From positions 1 through 27,116 of IMG/VR virus record IMGVR_UViG_3300037070_003333: DNA of 27,116 nucleotides; one strand, given 5' to 3'. The DNA is from a virus. This document shows positions 12,508-20,486 of the stretch, piece by piece (position 1 is the first letter of the stretch; each line of letters begins with the position of its first letter). The notes under the pieces were generated by a model, which saw only the letters and a program-made list of their open reading frames with translations, was not told where the DNA came from and did not search any database. A program made the translations under genes and the position numbers.

Positions 12508-12927
12508 ATGACTGATATCGTCATAACGCCGGCGAGCGTTGTTCCTGACTCCAATGCGGTCATTGAGACGGGATGGGCCGGCGCGGCAATCGCGGCCGGC
12601 CAGGTGGTCTATCGCGCCGATAGCGTCGATGGGCGCTACAATCTCGCGGATAGCAACGTTGACACGCCGGCCGAAATCCATACTCCGCGCGGGATTGCAT
12701 TGAATAATGCCGCGGCCGGTCAGCCGTTGACCGTCATCAAAAGCGGGTCGGTGACGATCGGCGGGACGCTGGTCGCGAACACGGCCTATTATCTTTCCGA
12801 TACGCCAGGCGGCATAGCGCCGGTAGCGGATGTCGGGACACAGGAATATCCGACGGTGCTTGGAATGAGCACGTCAACGACTGTTCTGCGCGTTGACATC
12901 CAGACCTCGGGCGGGGAATTGCCGTAG
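12508..12927 (+). CDS. Capsid decoration/cement-like protein (DUF2190-like)
   Basis: GAGGGG precedes ATG 12508. The 139-residue all-beta product contains 'AGAAIAAGQVVYRADSVDGRY', 'RGIALNNAAAGQPLTVIKSG' and 'VANTAYYLSDTPGGIAPVAD'. It ends with 'YPTVLGMSTSTTVLRVDIQ'. These are the pattern of small DUF2190-type decoration proteins that stabilise phage capsids. In this position (after the connector) such proteins are common in rhizobial prophages. Assignment to decoration rather than a tail component is from pattern, so it is moderately firm. Confidence 0.65.
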   Translation: MTDIVITPASVVPDSNAVIETGWAGAAIAAGQVVYRADSVDGRYNLADSNVDTPAEIHTPRGIALNNAAAGQPLTVIKSGSVTIGGTLVANTAYYLSDTPGGIAPVADVGTQEYPTVLGMSTSTTVLRVDIQTSGGELP

Positions 12928-12929
12928 CC

Positions 12930-13262
12930 ATGCAAGCCGGCCGGCTGCGCAATCGCGTGATCTTCCAGAAGGCGACGCCAACGTCTGACGATGGCGGCGG
13001 GTTCGCCGTTACCTGGGGCGAGGACGTGCAGCGATGGGCCGAGTTCCTAGTCGAACGCGGCTCCGAGCGGATCGAGGCGGGGCGCATATCGGCGGAAATG
13101 TCGGGTATCCTGCGGCTGCGCGAGGATGAGGTCACAGCGTCGATAACGCCGCAATATCGGGCTGTGATCGACGGGGAGATGTGGAACATCCGGTCAGTCT
13201 CCAACGAAGATCGGCGACACCGCATGCTGACGATGGTTGTCGAGCGCGGACCGGCAACGTGA
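12930..13262 (+). CDS. Head-tail adaptor (SPP1 gp16-like)
   Basis: The 110-residue product matches the small head-tail joining family. It has an N-terminal 'MQAGRLRNRVIFQKATPTSDDGGGF', then 'WGEDVQRWAEFLVERGSERIEAGRI' and 'PQYRAVIDGEMWNIRSVSNED'. It ends in the beta strand 'RHRMLTMVVERG'. It acts as a ring at the connector, closing the head for tail attachment. Its TGA overlaps the GTG of the next small gene (GTGA). Confidence 0.87.
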   Translation: MQAGRLRNRVIFQKATPTSDDGGGFAVTWGEDVQRWAEFLVERGSERIEAGRISAEMSGILRLREDEVTASITPQYRAVIDGEMWNIRSVSNEDRRHRMLTMVVERGPAT

Positions 13263-13348
13263 GCGTGGAATCGGTATCACAGGCGCTGTTTATCCTCTTC
13301 CTCGCCGGCATGGTGGTGGCGTTTATATGGATGATATGGCGCGGGTGA
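13259..13348 (+). CDS. Micro-gene: 29-residue single-pass membrane peptide
   Basis: GTG at 13259 overlaps the adaptor stop (GTGA). The product is MSVESVSQALFILFLAGMVV followed by AFIWMIWRG. This is a polar N-terminus, one transmembrane helix (about residues 9-27) and a short positive end. Its own stop again forms a GTGA overlap with the following lipoprotein frame. Three consecutive four-base overlaps (13259, 13345, 13467) are strong evidence that these tiny frames are translated. The function is unknown, and the short length rules out a classical i-spanin. Confidence 0.6.
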   Translation: MSVESVSQALFILFLAGMVVAFIWMIWRG

Positions 13349-13470
13349 CGGCAATGCTCGGACTGCTGATCCTGGGCGGTTGCACGGCACGCCATGAGTG
13401 GGAGGTGTCGATCCTTCAACAGCCAGCGCCGCAAGTCGTCTATGTGCCGGGTCCGCCGGTGCGGCGATGA
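13345..13470 (+). CDS. Micro-gene: 41-residue proline-rich lipoprotein
   Basis: GTG at 13345 overlaps the preceding stop (GTGA), and the TGA overlaps the gp10-like start (ATGA). The product is a lipoprotein signal MTAMLGLLILGGC with Cys13 as the acylation site, followed by a short periplasmic region ending QQPAPQVVYVPGPPVRR. Small proline-rich lipoproteins are the form of Rz1-type outer-membrane spanin subunits, so a lysis role is possible. The location in the head-tail module and the lack of a proper inner-membrane partner make this uncertain. Upstream in-frame ATGs at 13327 and 13336 would extend the N-terminus without a better ribosome binding site. Confidence 0.6.
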   Translation: MTAMLGLLILGGCTARHEWEVSILQQPAPQVVYVPGPPVRR

Positions 13471-13886
13471 GTGTCAATGTGCGGGTGTTGAACAGGGAGA
13501 AGCTCGCGGCGAAGCTCAAGCGTCTGGCGCCGGAAGTGCAACGGGCGCTCGGCGAGGCTAATGAGCGGGCGGCAACGGAGATGGTTGCCAGCGCGCGGAA
13601 TCTGGCGCCGGTCGGCCTGACCGGGAATCTGGTCGCTTCGATCCGCGCCGAGTTCGTGGGCCGGGAGACAGGCGCGGTTAGGGTGAGCGCGGGCGGGGCA
13701 ACGACGACAAAGCACGCTCGCGGCGGCCAGGGCAGTTATGATTATGCGTTAGGGGTCGAGTTCGGCACGAGCGACACGACGGCTGTTCCGTTCTTTTTCC
13801 CGGCGTTTCGGTTGGTAAAAAGGCGGCATCGGGGGCGCACGACACGCGCAATCAATCAGGCTCATAAGCGGGTGGCTAGTAAGTGA
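13467..13886 (+). CDS. HK97 gp10-family tail-completion protein
   Basis: ATG at 13467 overlaps the lipoprotein stop and gives a 139-residue product. It shows the gp10-family pattern: an N-terminal helix 'REKLAAKLKRLAPEVQRALGE', 'EMVASARNLAPVGLTGNLVASI', then 'YALGVEFGTSDTTAVPFFFP' and a basic C-terminal helix. HK97 gp10 homologues act at the head-tail interface or in tail completion. Earlier in-frame starts lack a signal and would cover the lipoprotein gene. Confidence 0.87.
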   Translation: MSVNVRVLNREKLAAKLKRLAPEVQRALGEANERAATEMVASARNLAPVGLTGNLVASIRAEFVGRETGAVRVSAGGATTTKHARGGQGSYDYALGVEFGTSDTTAVPFFFPAFRLVKRRHRGRTTRAINQAHKRVASK

Positions 13887-14312
13887 ATGGCAATCGGCTC
13901 CTGGGCGGTGCAAGCGGCGATATATGATTTGCTGCTGACGGCCGGCATTGTCGGCCGGCGCATCTTTGACGCGGACGCGGTGCCTCCGGATGTGGTGTTC
14001 CCCTATATCGCGATCGGGGCGACGGAAGCGATCGGCGCCGACGTGATCGGCCGCGACGGGTCGAATGAGTTTCTGCCGCTGCATATCTGGGACCGCGCAA
14101 ACCGTGAGGGCGGCCAGCGCGGCGGCCGCAATGTCGGGCTGATCGGCGACGAGCTCCACAGTCTCTTGAATGCCAAGCGGCTCGAGGTTGAGGGGCGCGA
14201 TTGGGCGTTCTGTATCGTGCGGGATTTCCTGCGGACTCCGGATCCGGATCCGCTGACGACGCATGCGGTGTTGACGCTGCGAGTGCAGCATTTCGGGCCG
14301 CGCTTGGTGTAG
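13887..14312 (+). CDS. Tail terminator/completion protein (DUF3168)
   Basis: The 141-residue product follows immediately after the previous stop. It shows the DUF3168 pattern: N-terminal 'AVQAAIYDLLLTAGIVGRRIFD', 'FPYIAIGATEAIGADVIGRDG', 'LPLHIWDRANREGGQRGGRNV', a helix 'IGDELHSLLNAKRLEVEG', and a terminal beta strand 'HAVLTLRVQHFG'. These proteins cap the tail tube at its head end (SPP1 gp17/lambda gpU type). An 84-base gap follows before the tail tube gene; I see no gene in it. Confidence 0.85.
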   Translation: MAIGSWAVQAAIYDLLLTAGIVGRRIFDADAVPPDVVFPYIAIGATEAIGADVIGRDGSNEFLPLHIWDRANREGGQRGGRNVGLIGDELHSLLNAKRLEVEGRDWAFCIVRDFLRTPDPDPLTTHAVLTLRVQHFGPRLV

Positions 14313-14396
14313 TCGCCTCTTAGTTTAGTCGGGCGGTTGGTGGGTCGGTTCGCTGTTGCGGGCCGGCCTTTTTCGTTTTGGTCGGAGGACAGGATT

Positions 14397-14834
14397 ATGG
14401 CGCAACAGAATGCAAGGGAGCTCGTCATCAAGCGTTCGACGGTTCCTGACGGAACGGGAACGCGAGTCTTTGTCTGCGGGCTGCGTACGCGTTCATTCAC
14501 GATCGCAAACGCGGACATAGATTCGACCGTCCCGAATTGTGACGACCCCTCACTGCCGATCGTTGCGACGAGTGCTCCGGGTCGGCAGACTCTCGAGTTC
14601 ACGGGCGACGGCCTGGCGGACAATGACGCGGTTGGGCTCATCATCTTTGATGATGCCAGACTGCAACGGCGGGTGATCTATGAAATCATTATTCCGGGGT
14701 ATGGCACGTATATCGGGCCGATGGCGATTTATGATTGGGAGTTCTCCGGCGATATGGAAGAGCCGATGGCGTTCTCTGCCACTTGGCGGCCGACGGATGC
14801 GGGCGAGCTTATTTACACGCCGGCGGCGCCATAA
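14397..14834 (+). CDS. Major tail tube protein
   Basis: ATG at 14397 follows a strong GGAGG; a GTG/ATG further upstream has no signal. The 145-residue product is all-beta, with 'RELVIKRSTVPDGTGTRVFVCG', 'IDSTVPNCDDPSLPIVATSAP' and 'RRVIYEIIIPGYGTYIGPMAIY'. It ends 'SGDMEEPMAFSATWRPTDAGEL', the tail-tube (Phage_tail_2-like, GTA gp9) layout. Position before the chaperone and tape measure genes agrees. The individual Shine-Dalgarno fits the need for high expression. Confidence 0.87.
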   Translation: MAQQNARELVIKRSTVPDGTGTRVFVCGLRTRSFTIANADIDSTVPNCDDPSLPIVATSAPGRQTLEFTGDGLADNDAVGLIIFDDARLQRRVIYEIIIPGYGTYIGPMAIYDWEFSGDMEEPMAFSATWRPTDAGELIYTPAAP

Positions 14835-15224
14835 ATGGCAGTCTCCGTCAACGAAGCGACCGGCGAGGCTACGGTTGAGCTCGACGGCATAACGTTCCGC
14901 TTGCACGGCACAATGACGCGCATCGGGGATCTCGAGCGGGCGCTTGGTGTCGACGGCCTAATCGGCGTTAACGAGAAGCTCGCCAGGAAAAGTGCCGATG
15001 TAACGCTGACCGCGCTTCGCGCGCTTTGCACCTCCGGCAATGAAGCGGAGCTAGACGGTCTGCTGTTCGGCAGAATCATCGGGCCGGCGAGCGCGGCGAT
15101 CTTTGCCGCGATCTTTGCGGCATTGCCTGAGGACATAGGCAAGCCAAGGGGAAACGCGGTCGCGGCCACGAAGGGCAACGGACTCCGTGGTCGCGATACC
15201 GCGAGATTGCCTACGGCGTCTTAG
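14835..15224 (+). CDS. Tail assembly chaperone, unshifted form (GTA gp10-like)
   Basis: ATG directly follows the tail tube stop. The 129-residue product has 'EATVELDGITFRLHGTMTRIG', a helix 'DLERALGVDGLIGVNEKLAR', 'LTALRALCTSGNEAELDGLLF' and an Ala-rich helix. It resembles GTA gp10/Phage_TAC chaperones that bind the tape measure before tube assembly. Residues after about 107 are low-complexity, consistent with being the unshifted end. In its place, a -1 shift at GGGAAAC (15149-15155) would join a second conserved domain. Confidence 0.85.
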   Translation: MAVSVNEATGEATVELDGITFRLHGTMTRIGDLERALGVDGLIGVNEKLARKSADVTLTALRALCTSGNEAELDGLLFGRIIGPASAAIFAAIFAALPEDIGKPRGNAVAATKGNGLRGRDTARLPTAS

Positions 15225-15373
15225 GCTGGCCGCCAGGGTCGTTCGATCGCGCTACGATCCGCGATCTGATCGAGGCGCTTGACGGCTGGCGGGAGATGAA
15301 CGGCTCCAAAAAGAGCGGGGCGCCGATGACGCGTGAACGGCTCGAGGAATTGAAGGCACAGTATGGCAACTGA
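14835..15373 (+). CDS. Tail assembly chaperone, -1 frameshift product
   Basis: After codon 107 (AAC, 15153) a -1 shift continues through 15155-15373, giving about 179 residues. The shifted part has 'PWSRYREIAYGVLGWPPGSF', then 'DRATIRDLIEALDGW', then 'TRERLEELKAQYGN'. This is the conserved second chaperone domain (GTA gp10.1-like, with a W..Y/REIA..LGW core). There is no usable start codon in that frame upstream of its conserved core (the first is an internal ATG near 15296). A stop at 15128 closes it further upstream, so frameshifting is needed to make it. The stop overlaps the tape measure start, as in lambda-type G/GT loci. Confidence 0.75.
15149..15197 (+). promoter_or_regulatory. Programmed -1 frameshift signal
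   Basis: GGGAAAC at 15149-15155 is in the proper phase (G GGA AAC) and fits X XXY YYZ, one base away from lambda's GGGAAAG. Five bases later a stem is formed by 15161-15170 (CGCGGCCACG) and 15186-15195 (CGTGGTCGCG), ten pairs with one G-U, around a 15-base loop. A U-A and G-U pair can extend it. Slippery site, short spacer and stable stem are all present. Confidence 0.8.
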
Positions 15374-17132
15374 TCTCGAGCGGTTAACAGTCTTAATCGA
15401 GGCAAATACCAAGTCGTATGAACGCGCGATGACGCGTTTGCAGGCGCAAACGGAAAAGGCAATCCGCGGCGCCTCGAAGTCGATCAAGTCGCTGGATAGC
15501 AGTCTTAATGCGGCGGCGCTCGGGGCGAAGGCATTCGTTGCGGCGTTCGTTATCAAGGAAGCCTCAAAACTTCCCGGGCTCATCCGCGACGTGGTGAAGG
15601 AAGCCGCGGACCTGGGCGATTTGGCCGAGCGTATCGGCCTCACGACGGACGCGCTGCAAGAGCTCAATTTCCAGGCGCAGCAAGCGGGCTCCTCTGCCGA
15701 AGAGATGGCGGCCGGCCTGGCGCAATTTTCCAAGCGCATTGGCGAGGCGTCGCAAGGCTCCGGTGATCTTTACAAGCTGCTGACGGCAAACGGTATCAAG
15801 CTCCGCGACACGGCCGGAGAGATACGGCCTATCAACGAGCTCCTCGCCGAGTTCGCAAACCTGATTGCGGGCGCCGGCTCGGAAGCGGAAGCCGCGGCGA
15901 TTGCCGTCGACGGGTTCGGTAAGGGCGGCGCCGCCCTGGCGCTCGTCTTCAAGGACGGGGCGCCGGGGATCGCGCTGGCGGCGCAACAGGCGCAAGAGCT
16001 CGGACAGATTCTCGATAAGGATCTGGCGGAAGCGGCGCGCAAGGTTGACGACGATTTCGACGCGCTGTCTGGCACAATCTCTACATTCGTCAAGAATGAG
16101 GTTCTGATTTTCGTTCGCGATCTGGTGGCGGGCTTGAACGCGCTCGCTGACGCGGCGGATTTTGTGCGCGATGCCTACACGACGAGCGGCCAGGAAGCCC
16201 GGGCCGAGCTCGAGCGGATCGAGGCAAAGATAATCGAGCTCCGCGCGCAAGTTGAAGAGAACATGCGGATCAATATTGACGACGAGTTCGCGGTTGCGCG
16301 GCTCAATGCGTTGATCCGCCAGGCGGCCGAGCTCCGGTCGCAGCTTGCGCAAGAATACGATCCGCTAACGTCGATCAAAACGCCAGGGTCGATTCCAAGC
16401 GGGCCGAAGCGGGCAACGATCATTCCGCCAAAGCTTTCCGGTGGTGGCGGCGGTGGTGGCAGGGGCGGCGGTGGAGGTCGCGACGCGGCGGCCGATGCGG
16501 CGAAACGCGAGCGGGAGGAAGTTGTTGAGCTCATCGCGGAGCTCGAGCGCGAGCGGGAGTTGATTGGCGCCACAGATACCGAGCGGCGCATATCGAACGC
16601 GCTCCGCGATGCCGGCGCTGTCGCCACGGAAGCGCAAAAGCAACAGATCATTTCGCTCATCACAGCGATTGAACAGGAAGAGGCGGCGCAAGAGCGGTTG
16701 ATTGATCGGCTTGACGAGTTCCGGTCAGTCTCCGAAGGCGCGCTCGATTCCTTCGTGCAATCGGTCATTGACGGCCAGGGCGCGCTCGAGGGGTTGCGAA
16801 GCGCATTGATTGGCGTGCTCGAGCAAATCATCAAAATCGCCGAGCAACAGTTGATTCTGAAACTACTCGGCGCCGGCGGGACGACGGGCGGCGGATTCCT
16901 CGGGGATCTATTCAGCAAGGGCATAGGGTCGCTTGGCAACGCGCCGAATGTCGCGCGGGTGGGACCGGCAACGGGCGGTCAGTCGAGCTCCAACACGGTG
17001 CATATTACCGCGGACGCTTCGCCGCTGCTGCATCTGTCGATCAGGCAGAGCTCGCAGGAAGCAGAGCATCGGGCGATAGCCAGGGGGCCGGCAGTGGCAC
17101 GCAATAACGCGCAACGGTTCTCGGTGCCGTAG
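15363..17132 (+). CDS. Tape measure protein
   Basis: ATG follows GAAGG by six bases. The 589-residue product sets tail length; at about 0.15 nm per residue it would imply a short tail of roughly 90 nm. The N-terminal part is helical ('LERLTVLIEANTKSYERAMT'). Next are 'LPGLIRDVVKEAADLGDLAERIG', a mixed helical core, a strong glycine run (about residues 360-375), and coiled coil ('REREEVVELIAELERERELIG'). The C-terminal 'SALIGVLEQIIKIAEQQLILKL' is followed by Gly-rich linkers. Order after the chaperones is diagnostic. Confidence 0.9.
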   Translation: MATDLERLTVLIEANTKSYERAMTRLQAQTEKAIRGASKSIKSLDSSLNAAALGAKAFVAAFVIKEASKLPGLIRDVVKEAADLGDLAERIGLTTDALQELNFQAQQAGSSAEEMAAGLAQFSKRIGEASQGSGDLYKLLTANGIKLRDTAGEIRPINELLAEFANLIAGAGSEAEAAAIAVDGFGKGGAALALVFKDGAPGIALAAQQAQELGQILDKDLAEAARKVDDDFDALSGTISTFVKNEVLIFVRDLVAGLNALADAADFVRDAYTTSGQEARAELERIEAKIIELRAQVEENMRINIDDEFAVARLNALIRQAAELRSQLAQEYDPLTSIKTPGSIPSGPKRATIIPPKLSGGGGGGGRGGGGGRDAAADAAKREREEVVELIAELERERELIGATDTERRISNALRDAGAVATEAQKQQIISLITAIEQEEAAQERLIDRLDEFRSVSEGALDSFVQSVIDGQGALEGLRSALIGVLEQIIKIAEQQLILKLLGAGGTTGGGFLGDLFSKGIGSLGNAPNVARVGPATGGQSSSNTVHITADASPLLHLSIRQSSQEAEHRAIARGPAVARNNAQRFSVP

Positions 17133-17836
17133 TGGTCAACATTCCCTGGCCGGAGAAGCTGAAACCATCGGCGTTCGGTTTCTATCATATCGACGTTGAC
17201 ACCTCGGGCGGCGCGGCGCTCGGCGGCGGCGAGCAATTCGTAATCTCGCCGGGGCCACGATGGGGCGCGGCAATGACGCTGCCGATCTTCGACCATGACG
17301 GGGTTTTGGCGGCTCGAGCTCTGCGCTCGAAATTGAAGGGGCGGGCCAATCCGGCGCTGTTGCCGAATTTCGACGGCGCGCGGTTGTCCTGGCCGGTGGA
17401 TCCGCTGACGGGTGTTGTTATCACTCCGCGAGTAGCGAAGCGGCGGGACGGGACGCTCGGCCTCGGCGGGACGTCTTACGGCGGCGTCGAGATTCCGCCT
17501 GAGGCGGAGATTGTCGCAACCATGTTTGCGCCTGGCCTGACCGGCGAAACGCAAGTGCGGATTGAGATGACGCAAGGCGGCCCTATCCGCGAGGGGCAAC
17601 AATTCGGGCTGTTAGGTGAGCGGCTGTATGAGATTGCCGACATAGTGTCGGTGGCGGGGACGCTGACAATCGTCAACGTTCTGCCGCGACTACGATCCAA
17701 CGTCGACGCGGGGACGGCAGTGCAATTTACGCGGCCGCTCTGTCTGATGCGGTGCGTGAATATGGATAACGAATTGCGCAAGCTGGATATGTTGCGGTTT
17801 GCGACGTTGAATCTGGAATTTGTCGAGTTCTTCTAA
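17132..17836 (+). CDS. Tail tip protein (GTA gp12 position)
   Basis: GTG at 17132 overlaps the tape measure stop by one base. The 234-residue product is beta-rich. An N-terminal 'MVNIPWPEKLKPSAFGFYHID', 'GPRWGAAMTLPIFDHDGVLAA' and 'LSWPVDPLTGVVITPRVA' lead to a central 'GEQFGLLGERLYEIAD'-like strand pair and an ending 'ATLNLEFVEFF'. I see family resemblance to distal-tail proteins of GTA-like phages, not a firm assignment. It should form the first ring below the tail tube and bind the next three gene products. Confidence 0.65.
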   Translation: MVNIPWPEKLKPSAFGFYHIDVDTSGGAALGGGEQFVISPGPRWGAAMTLPIFDHDGVLAARALRSKLKGRANPALLPNFDGARLSWPVDPLTGVVITPRVAKRRDGTLGLGGTSYGGVEIPPEAEIVATMFAPGLTGETQVRIEMTQGGPIREGQQFGLLGERLYEIADIVSVAGTLTIVNVLPRLRSNVDAGTAVQFTRPLCLMRCVNMDNELRKLDMLRFATLNLEFVEFF

Positions 17837-18408
17837 TGGGGTTCTTTGACGCCCCACAGTCTGTCCTCGCGCAAGGGCGCTCCGTCTTTTACGGGGAGCT
17901 CTATCGGGCGGGGTTCCTGTCGGGGCCTGCGTTTTATTGGGACGGGTTCGGCAACCTGGCGGCCTATGATGAAACCTGGCTGGGGCAGGGGCAGTTCGTC
18001 CAGCGGACAGAGATTCCGTTTGGTGTCGACGACGACGCGGGGCAACTGACGCTAACGCTCTCCGGCGTCGACGACGAGGTGATTGCCCGGGTGAGGGCCG
18101 CGGAGGCGGAATTCTATGGCCGGCCTCTGCAAGTGTGGGGGCAGTTTTTCGACGAGGCTCTGGCGCTCTCCGGCGCGCGGTTTCATCTGTTTGCAGGGAC
18201 GATGGATTGCCCGACATATGGCGGCACGGGGCCGGGTAGTCGGTGGGTCACGATTCCCTGCGAGGGGGAATGGAGCGATCGCAACGGCGCGGCCTTTGAG
18301 TTCTTCACCAATGCTTCGCAGCAAAAGCGATATCCGGGCGATAAGGGCTTGGAATACGTCTACCGCTACCATGCCGGCGTGCTCCGGCCGTGGCCGCATT
18401 TCGGATGA
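17836..18408 (+). CDS. Baseplate/tail hub protein (GTA gp13-like)
   Basis: ATG overlaps the preceding TAA by one base. The 190-residue product starts 'MGFFDAPQSVLAQGRSVFYG', then 'LGQGQFVQRTEIPFGVDDDAG', 'LSGVDDEVIARVRAAEAEFYG' and 'ALSGARFHLFAGTMDCPTYG'. It ends near 'IPCEGEWSDRN...YPGDKGLEYVYRYHAG'. This resembles the DUF2163/gp13 hub domain that joins the distal tail ring to the tip. The assignment rests on pattern and gene order. Confidence 0.65.
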   Translation: MGFFDAPQSVLAQGRSVFYGELYRAGFLSGPAFYWDGFGNLAAYDETWLGQGQFVQRTEIPFGVDDDAGQLTLTLSGVDDEVIARVRAAEAEFYGRPLQVWGQFFDEALALSGARFHLFAGTMDCPTYGGTGPGSRWVTIPCEGEWSDRNGAAFEFFTNASQQKRYPGDKGLEYVYRYHAGVLRPWPHFG

Positions 18409-18839
18409 TCTTGCTCGGTGCGGATCCGCTCTCCCGGTTCATCAACCGGGCCGCGGTCACGCCGTTTGCCTGGGGGCGGTTCGATTGCCTCTTATGGCTC
18501 GCCGATTGGGTCATTGAGCAGCGGGAGGTTGATCCGGCCGGGTTCCTGCGAGGGCGCTATACGACGATGCTAGGGGCCGCCAGGATCGTTCGGGACGGCG
18601 GCGGCATGGTGGAGCTCGTCGATCGGCAAACTAATCTGGCGGGGCTGCGGAGGGTCGGCACGGGGCGGCCATTGCGCGGGGATATCGCTGTTGTTTCGAT
18701 GCCTGGCATTGGCGGCGAGCATTTCGGCAATGCTGCCGGCGCGATTCTGCTCGGCGGGACGGTGGTCTTGCTCTGCCAGGATGGGTTGGTAATGCCGCGG
18801 CTTGCGGATGTGCCGGTGTTGATGGCGTGGAGGGTCTGA
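18405..18839 (+). CDS. NlpC/P60-like tail tip peptidase (DUF6950-type)
   Basis: ATG at 18405 overlaps the previous stop (ATGA). The 144-residue product has 'TPFAWGRFDCLLWLADWVIE', with Cys28 at the place of the NlpC/P60 nucleophile (G..DC). 'PLRGDIAVVSMPGIGGEHFGNAAG' contains His106 in the expected strand. GTA gp14 at the same map position is a cell-wall peptidase. It may cleave peptidoglycan cross-links during DNA entry. The assignment is moderate, because a third catalytic residue is not identified. Confidence 0.72.
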   Translation: MILLGADPLSRFINRAAVTPFAWGRFDCLLWLADWVIEQREVDPAGFLRGRYTTMLGAARIVRDGGGMVELVDRQTNLAGLRRVGTGRPLRGDIAVVSMPGIGGEHFGNAAGAILLGGTVVLLCQDGLVMPRLADVPVLMAWRV

Positions 18840-18842
18840 CCT

Positions 18843-20486
18843 TTGCCACAGGTTATACCTTTTGCGGTCGCCTATGCGGCAAGCAATGCCGCGGCGGCGA
18901 TTGGCGCTTCGGTGGCGACGCAAGCGACGATCGCGGCGACGGCGGCGACGGTCGCCGCGTCAGTGCAAACGACGGCAGTCCTTATTGGCGCGTCCTATGT
19001 GCTGGCGAAGCTGACGGCGCCGCCGGTGCCAAAGCCGAGCGACGGCCAGATAGAATTGAAGCAGGCAATTCCGCCGCGGTTCTTCACCTATGGCGGGTTT
19101 CGTACGAATGGGCCAATCCTGCTGTTCGAGGTGGCGGACGCGGGCCACGATCTCTTGAAGATTGTCGGGTGGGGAACGCGGCCGATAGGGGCAATCCAGA
19201 AGTTCTACATCGACGGCCACGAGCGGGCGCTTGATGGCACGGGCGGAATTCCGGAAGAGGAATTCCGCTTCGTCGACGATGACACGCACGGCTTTTTGCA
19301 CACTCACTTAGGCGCCGAAGATCAGGCGGCCGACGCGGCGCTGTTGGAATGGGTCGGGTGGTCGACCAATCATCGGCTGCGGGGGATCCCTTACGGGTTC
19401 GAGCGGCTCTACAGTCAGGATGCGGAGGATTTTCAAGAGGCGTTCCCGAACGGGCCGCCGACGATGGAAATTGTCGCCGGCGTCAATGTGTATGATCCGA
19501 GAAAGGACAGCACAAACGGCGGGACGGGCTCGCATCGGCGCGGCTATGAAAACCGGCACACATGGGAATATTCCGACAATCAACGACTGTGCGCGCTGGA
19601 TTGGCTCACCTGGCGCGACGGCTACAACAAGTCGTTCGATCGGATCGATTGGCCGTCGTGGATTGAGCAAATTGCGCTCGCCGACGAAAACGTACCGCTA
19701 AAGGTCGGCGGCGGAGCGACTGAGAAGCGATATCGGATCGCGACGCGGGTCGGGTATGACGAGCCGCGATCGCGGGTGTTGCATCGGATCTTGCAAGCCG
19801 GGGATCAGCAACTCTACGTGACGCGTGACGGGCTCATAGCGTCGCGCGGCGGTAAGTGGGACGCGCCAACGGTGGGGCTCGAGGTCGAGCAATTTCCGGA
19901 AATGTCGTTCACGCACGGCGTCCCCATGATGGAGAGATGCAACGAGTTTGAATTAACGTGCATGCTGCCTGAGCGGGATTATGGGGAGTTCGAGCTCGAG
20001 CCTTGGGTGAACGCCGCGGATCCGGAGCATATTGCCGGCATCATCCGGCGTCAGCCGCTCGATCTATCAATGGTGCCGAGCAACGGCCAGGCGCGGCGCC
20101 TCGCCAAAATCTATATGTCGAAACGCAATCCGGCTTGGTCGGGCCAAGTGCGCACAAGCTTTCGCGGCCTTGACGTCTTGGGCGAGGATAAGGTTTCGCT
20201 GGCGTTCTCGGAGCTCGATCAGCCGGCGGGAACGTTCAACGGTCCATTTTGGATCAACGGCCAAATTGCTTTTCTGCCGGACAAAACCGGGCTGACAATG
20301 GCTGTCTCCGCGGCAGATCCGACGGCCTATGATTGGAATCCGGCAACGGAAGAGCTCGAGCCGCCGGAAGCGCCCGGGGTCAATGAAGACGCCGCAATTG
20401 AGCTCGCGCCGGATGTCGTCGACGAGGATGAGGTAACGGCGTTCGACGAGGATGAGTCGGTTGCGCGCGACGAGGTAGATACCTGA
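18843..20486 (+). CDS. Tail tip/hub protein (GTA gp15, lambda J-like)
   Basis: A TTG start with GGAGG nine bases upstream gives a 547-residue product. The N-terminal 60 residues are Ala-rich and hydrophobic ('SNAAAAIGASVATQATIAATA'), as often in this family. The middle contains 'PRFFTYGGFRTNGPILLFEV', 'HLGAEDQAADAALLEWVGW' and 'WTWRDGYNKSFDRIDWPSW'-like segments. 'SWRVRTSFRGLDVLGEDKV'-type beta regions and an acidic C-terminus (VVDEDEVTAFDEDESVA) complete it. It is shorter than the usual 1000+ residue GTA gp15, so it may hold only the hub domains. Assigned by order and pattern. Confidence 0.7.
   Translation: MPQVIPFAVAYAASNAAAAIGASVATQATIAATAATVAASVQTTAVLIGASYVLAKLTAPPVPKPSDGQIELKQAIPPRFFTYGGFRTNGPILLFEVADAGHDLLKIVGWGTRPIGAIQKFYIDGHERALDGTGGIPEEEFRFVDDDTHGFLHTHLGAEDQAADAALLEWVGWSTNHRLRGIPYGFERLYSQDAEDFQEAFPNGPPTMEIVAGVNVYDPRKDSTNGGTGSHRRGYENRHTWEYSDNQRLCALDWLTWRDGYNKSFDRIDWPSWIEQIALADENVPLKVGGGATEKRYRIATRVGYDEPRSRVLHRILQAGDQQLYVTRDGLIASRGGKWDAPTVGLEVEQFPEMSFTHGVPMMERCNEFELTCMLPERDYGEFELEPWVNAADPEHIAGIIRRQPLDLSMVPSNGQARRLAKIYMSKRNPAWSGQVRTSFRGLDVLGEDKVSLAFSELDQPAGTFNGPFWINGQIAFLPDKTGLTMAVSAADPTAYDWNPATEELEPPEAPGVNEDAAIELAPDVVDEDEVTAFDEDESVARDEVDT

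Noticed and set aside
14313-14396. GGCCGGCC followed by a T-run considered as a terminator between tail terminator and tail tube genes
   Set aside because: The palindrome is too short and without a loop to form a stable hairpin, and the tail genes on both sides are expected to be co-transcribed.
15564-16352. A 262-codon leftward frame opposite the tape measure gene
   Set aside because: Arg/Leu-rich shadow of the helical tape measure protein, with no start signal and no domain pattern.
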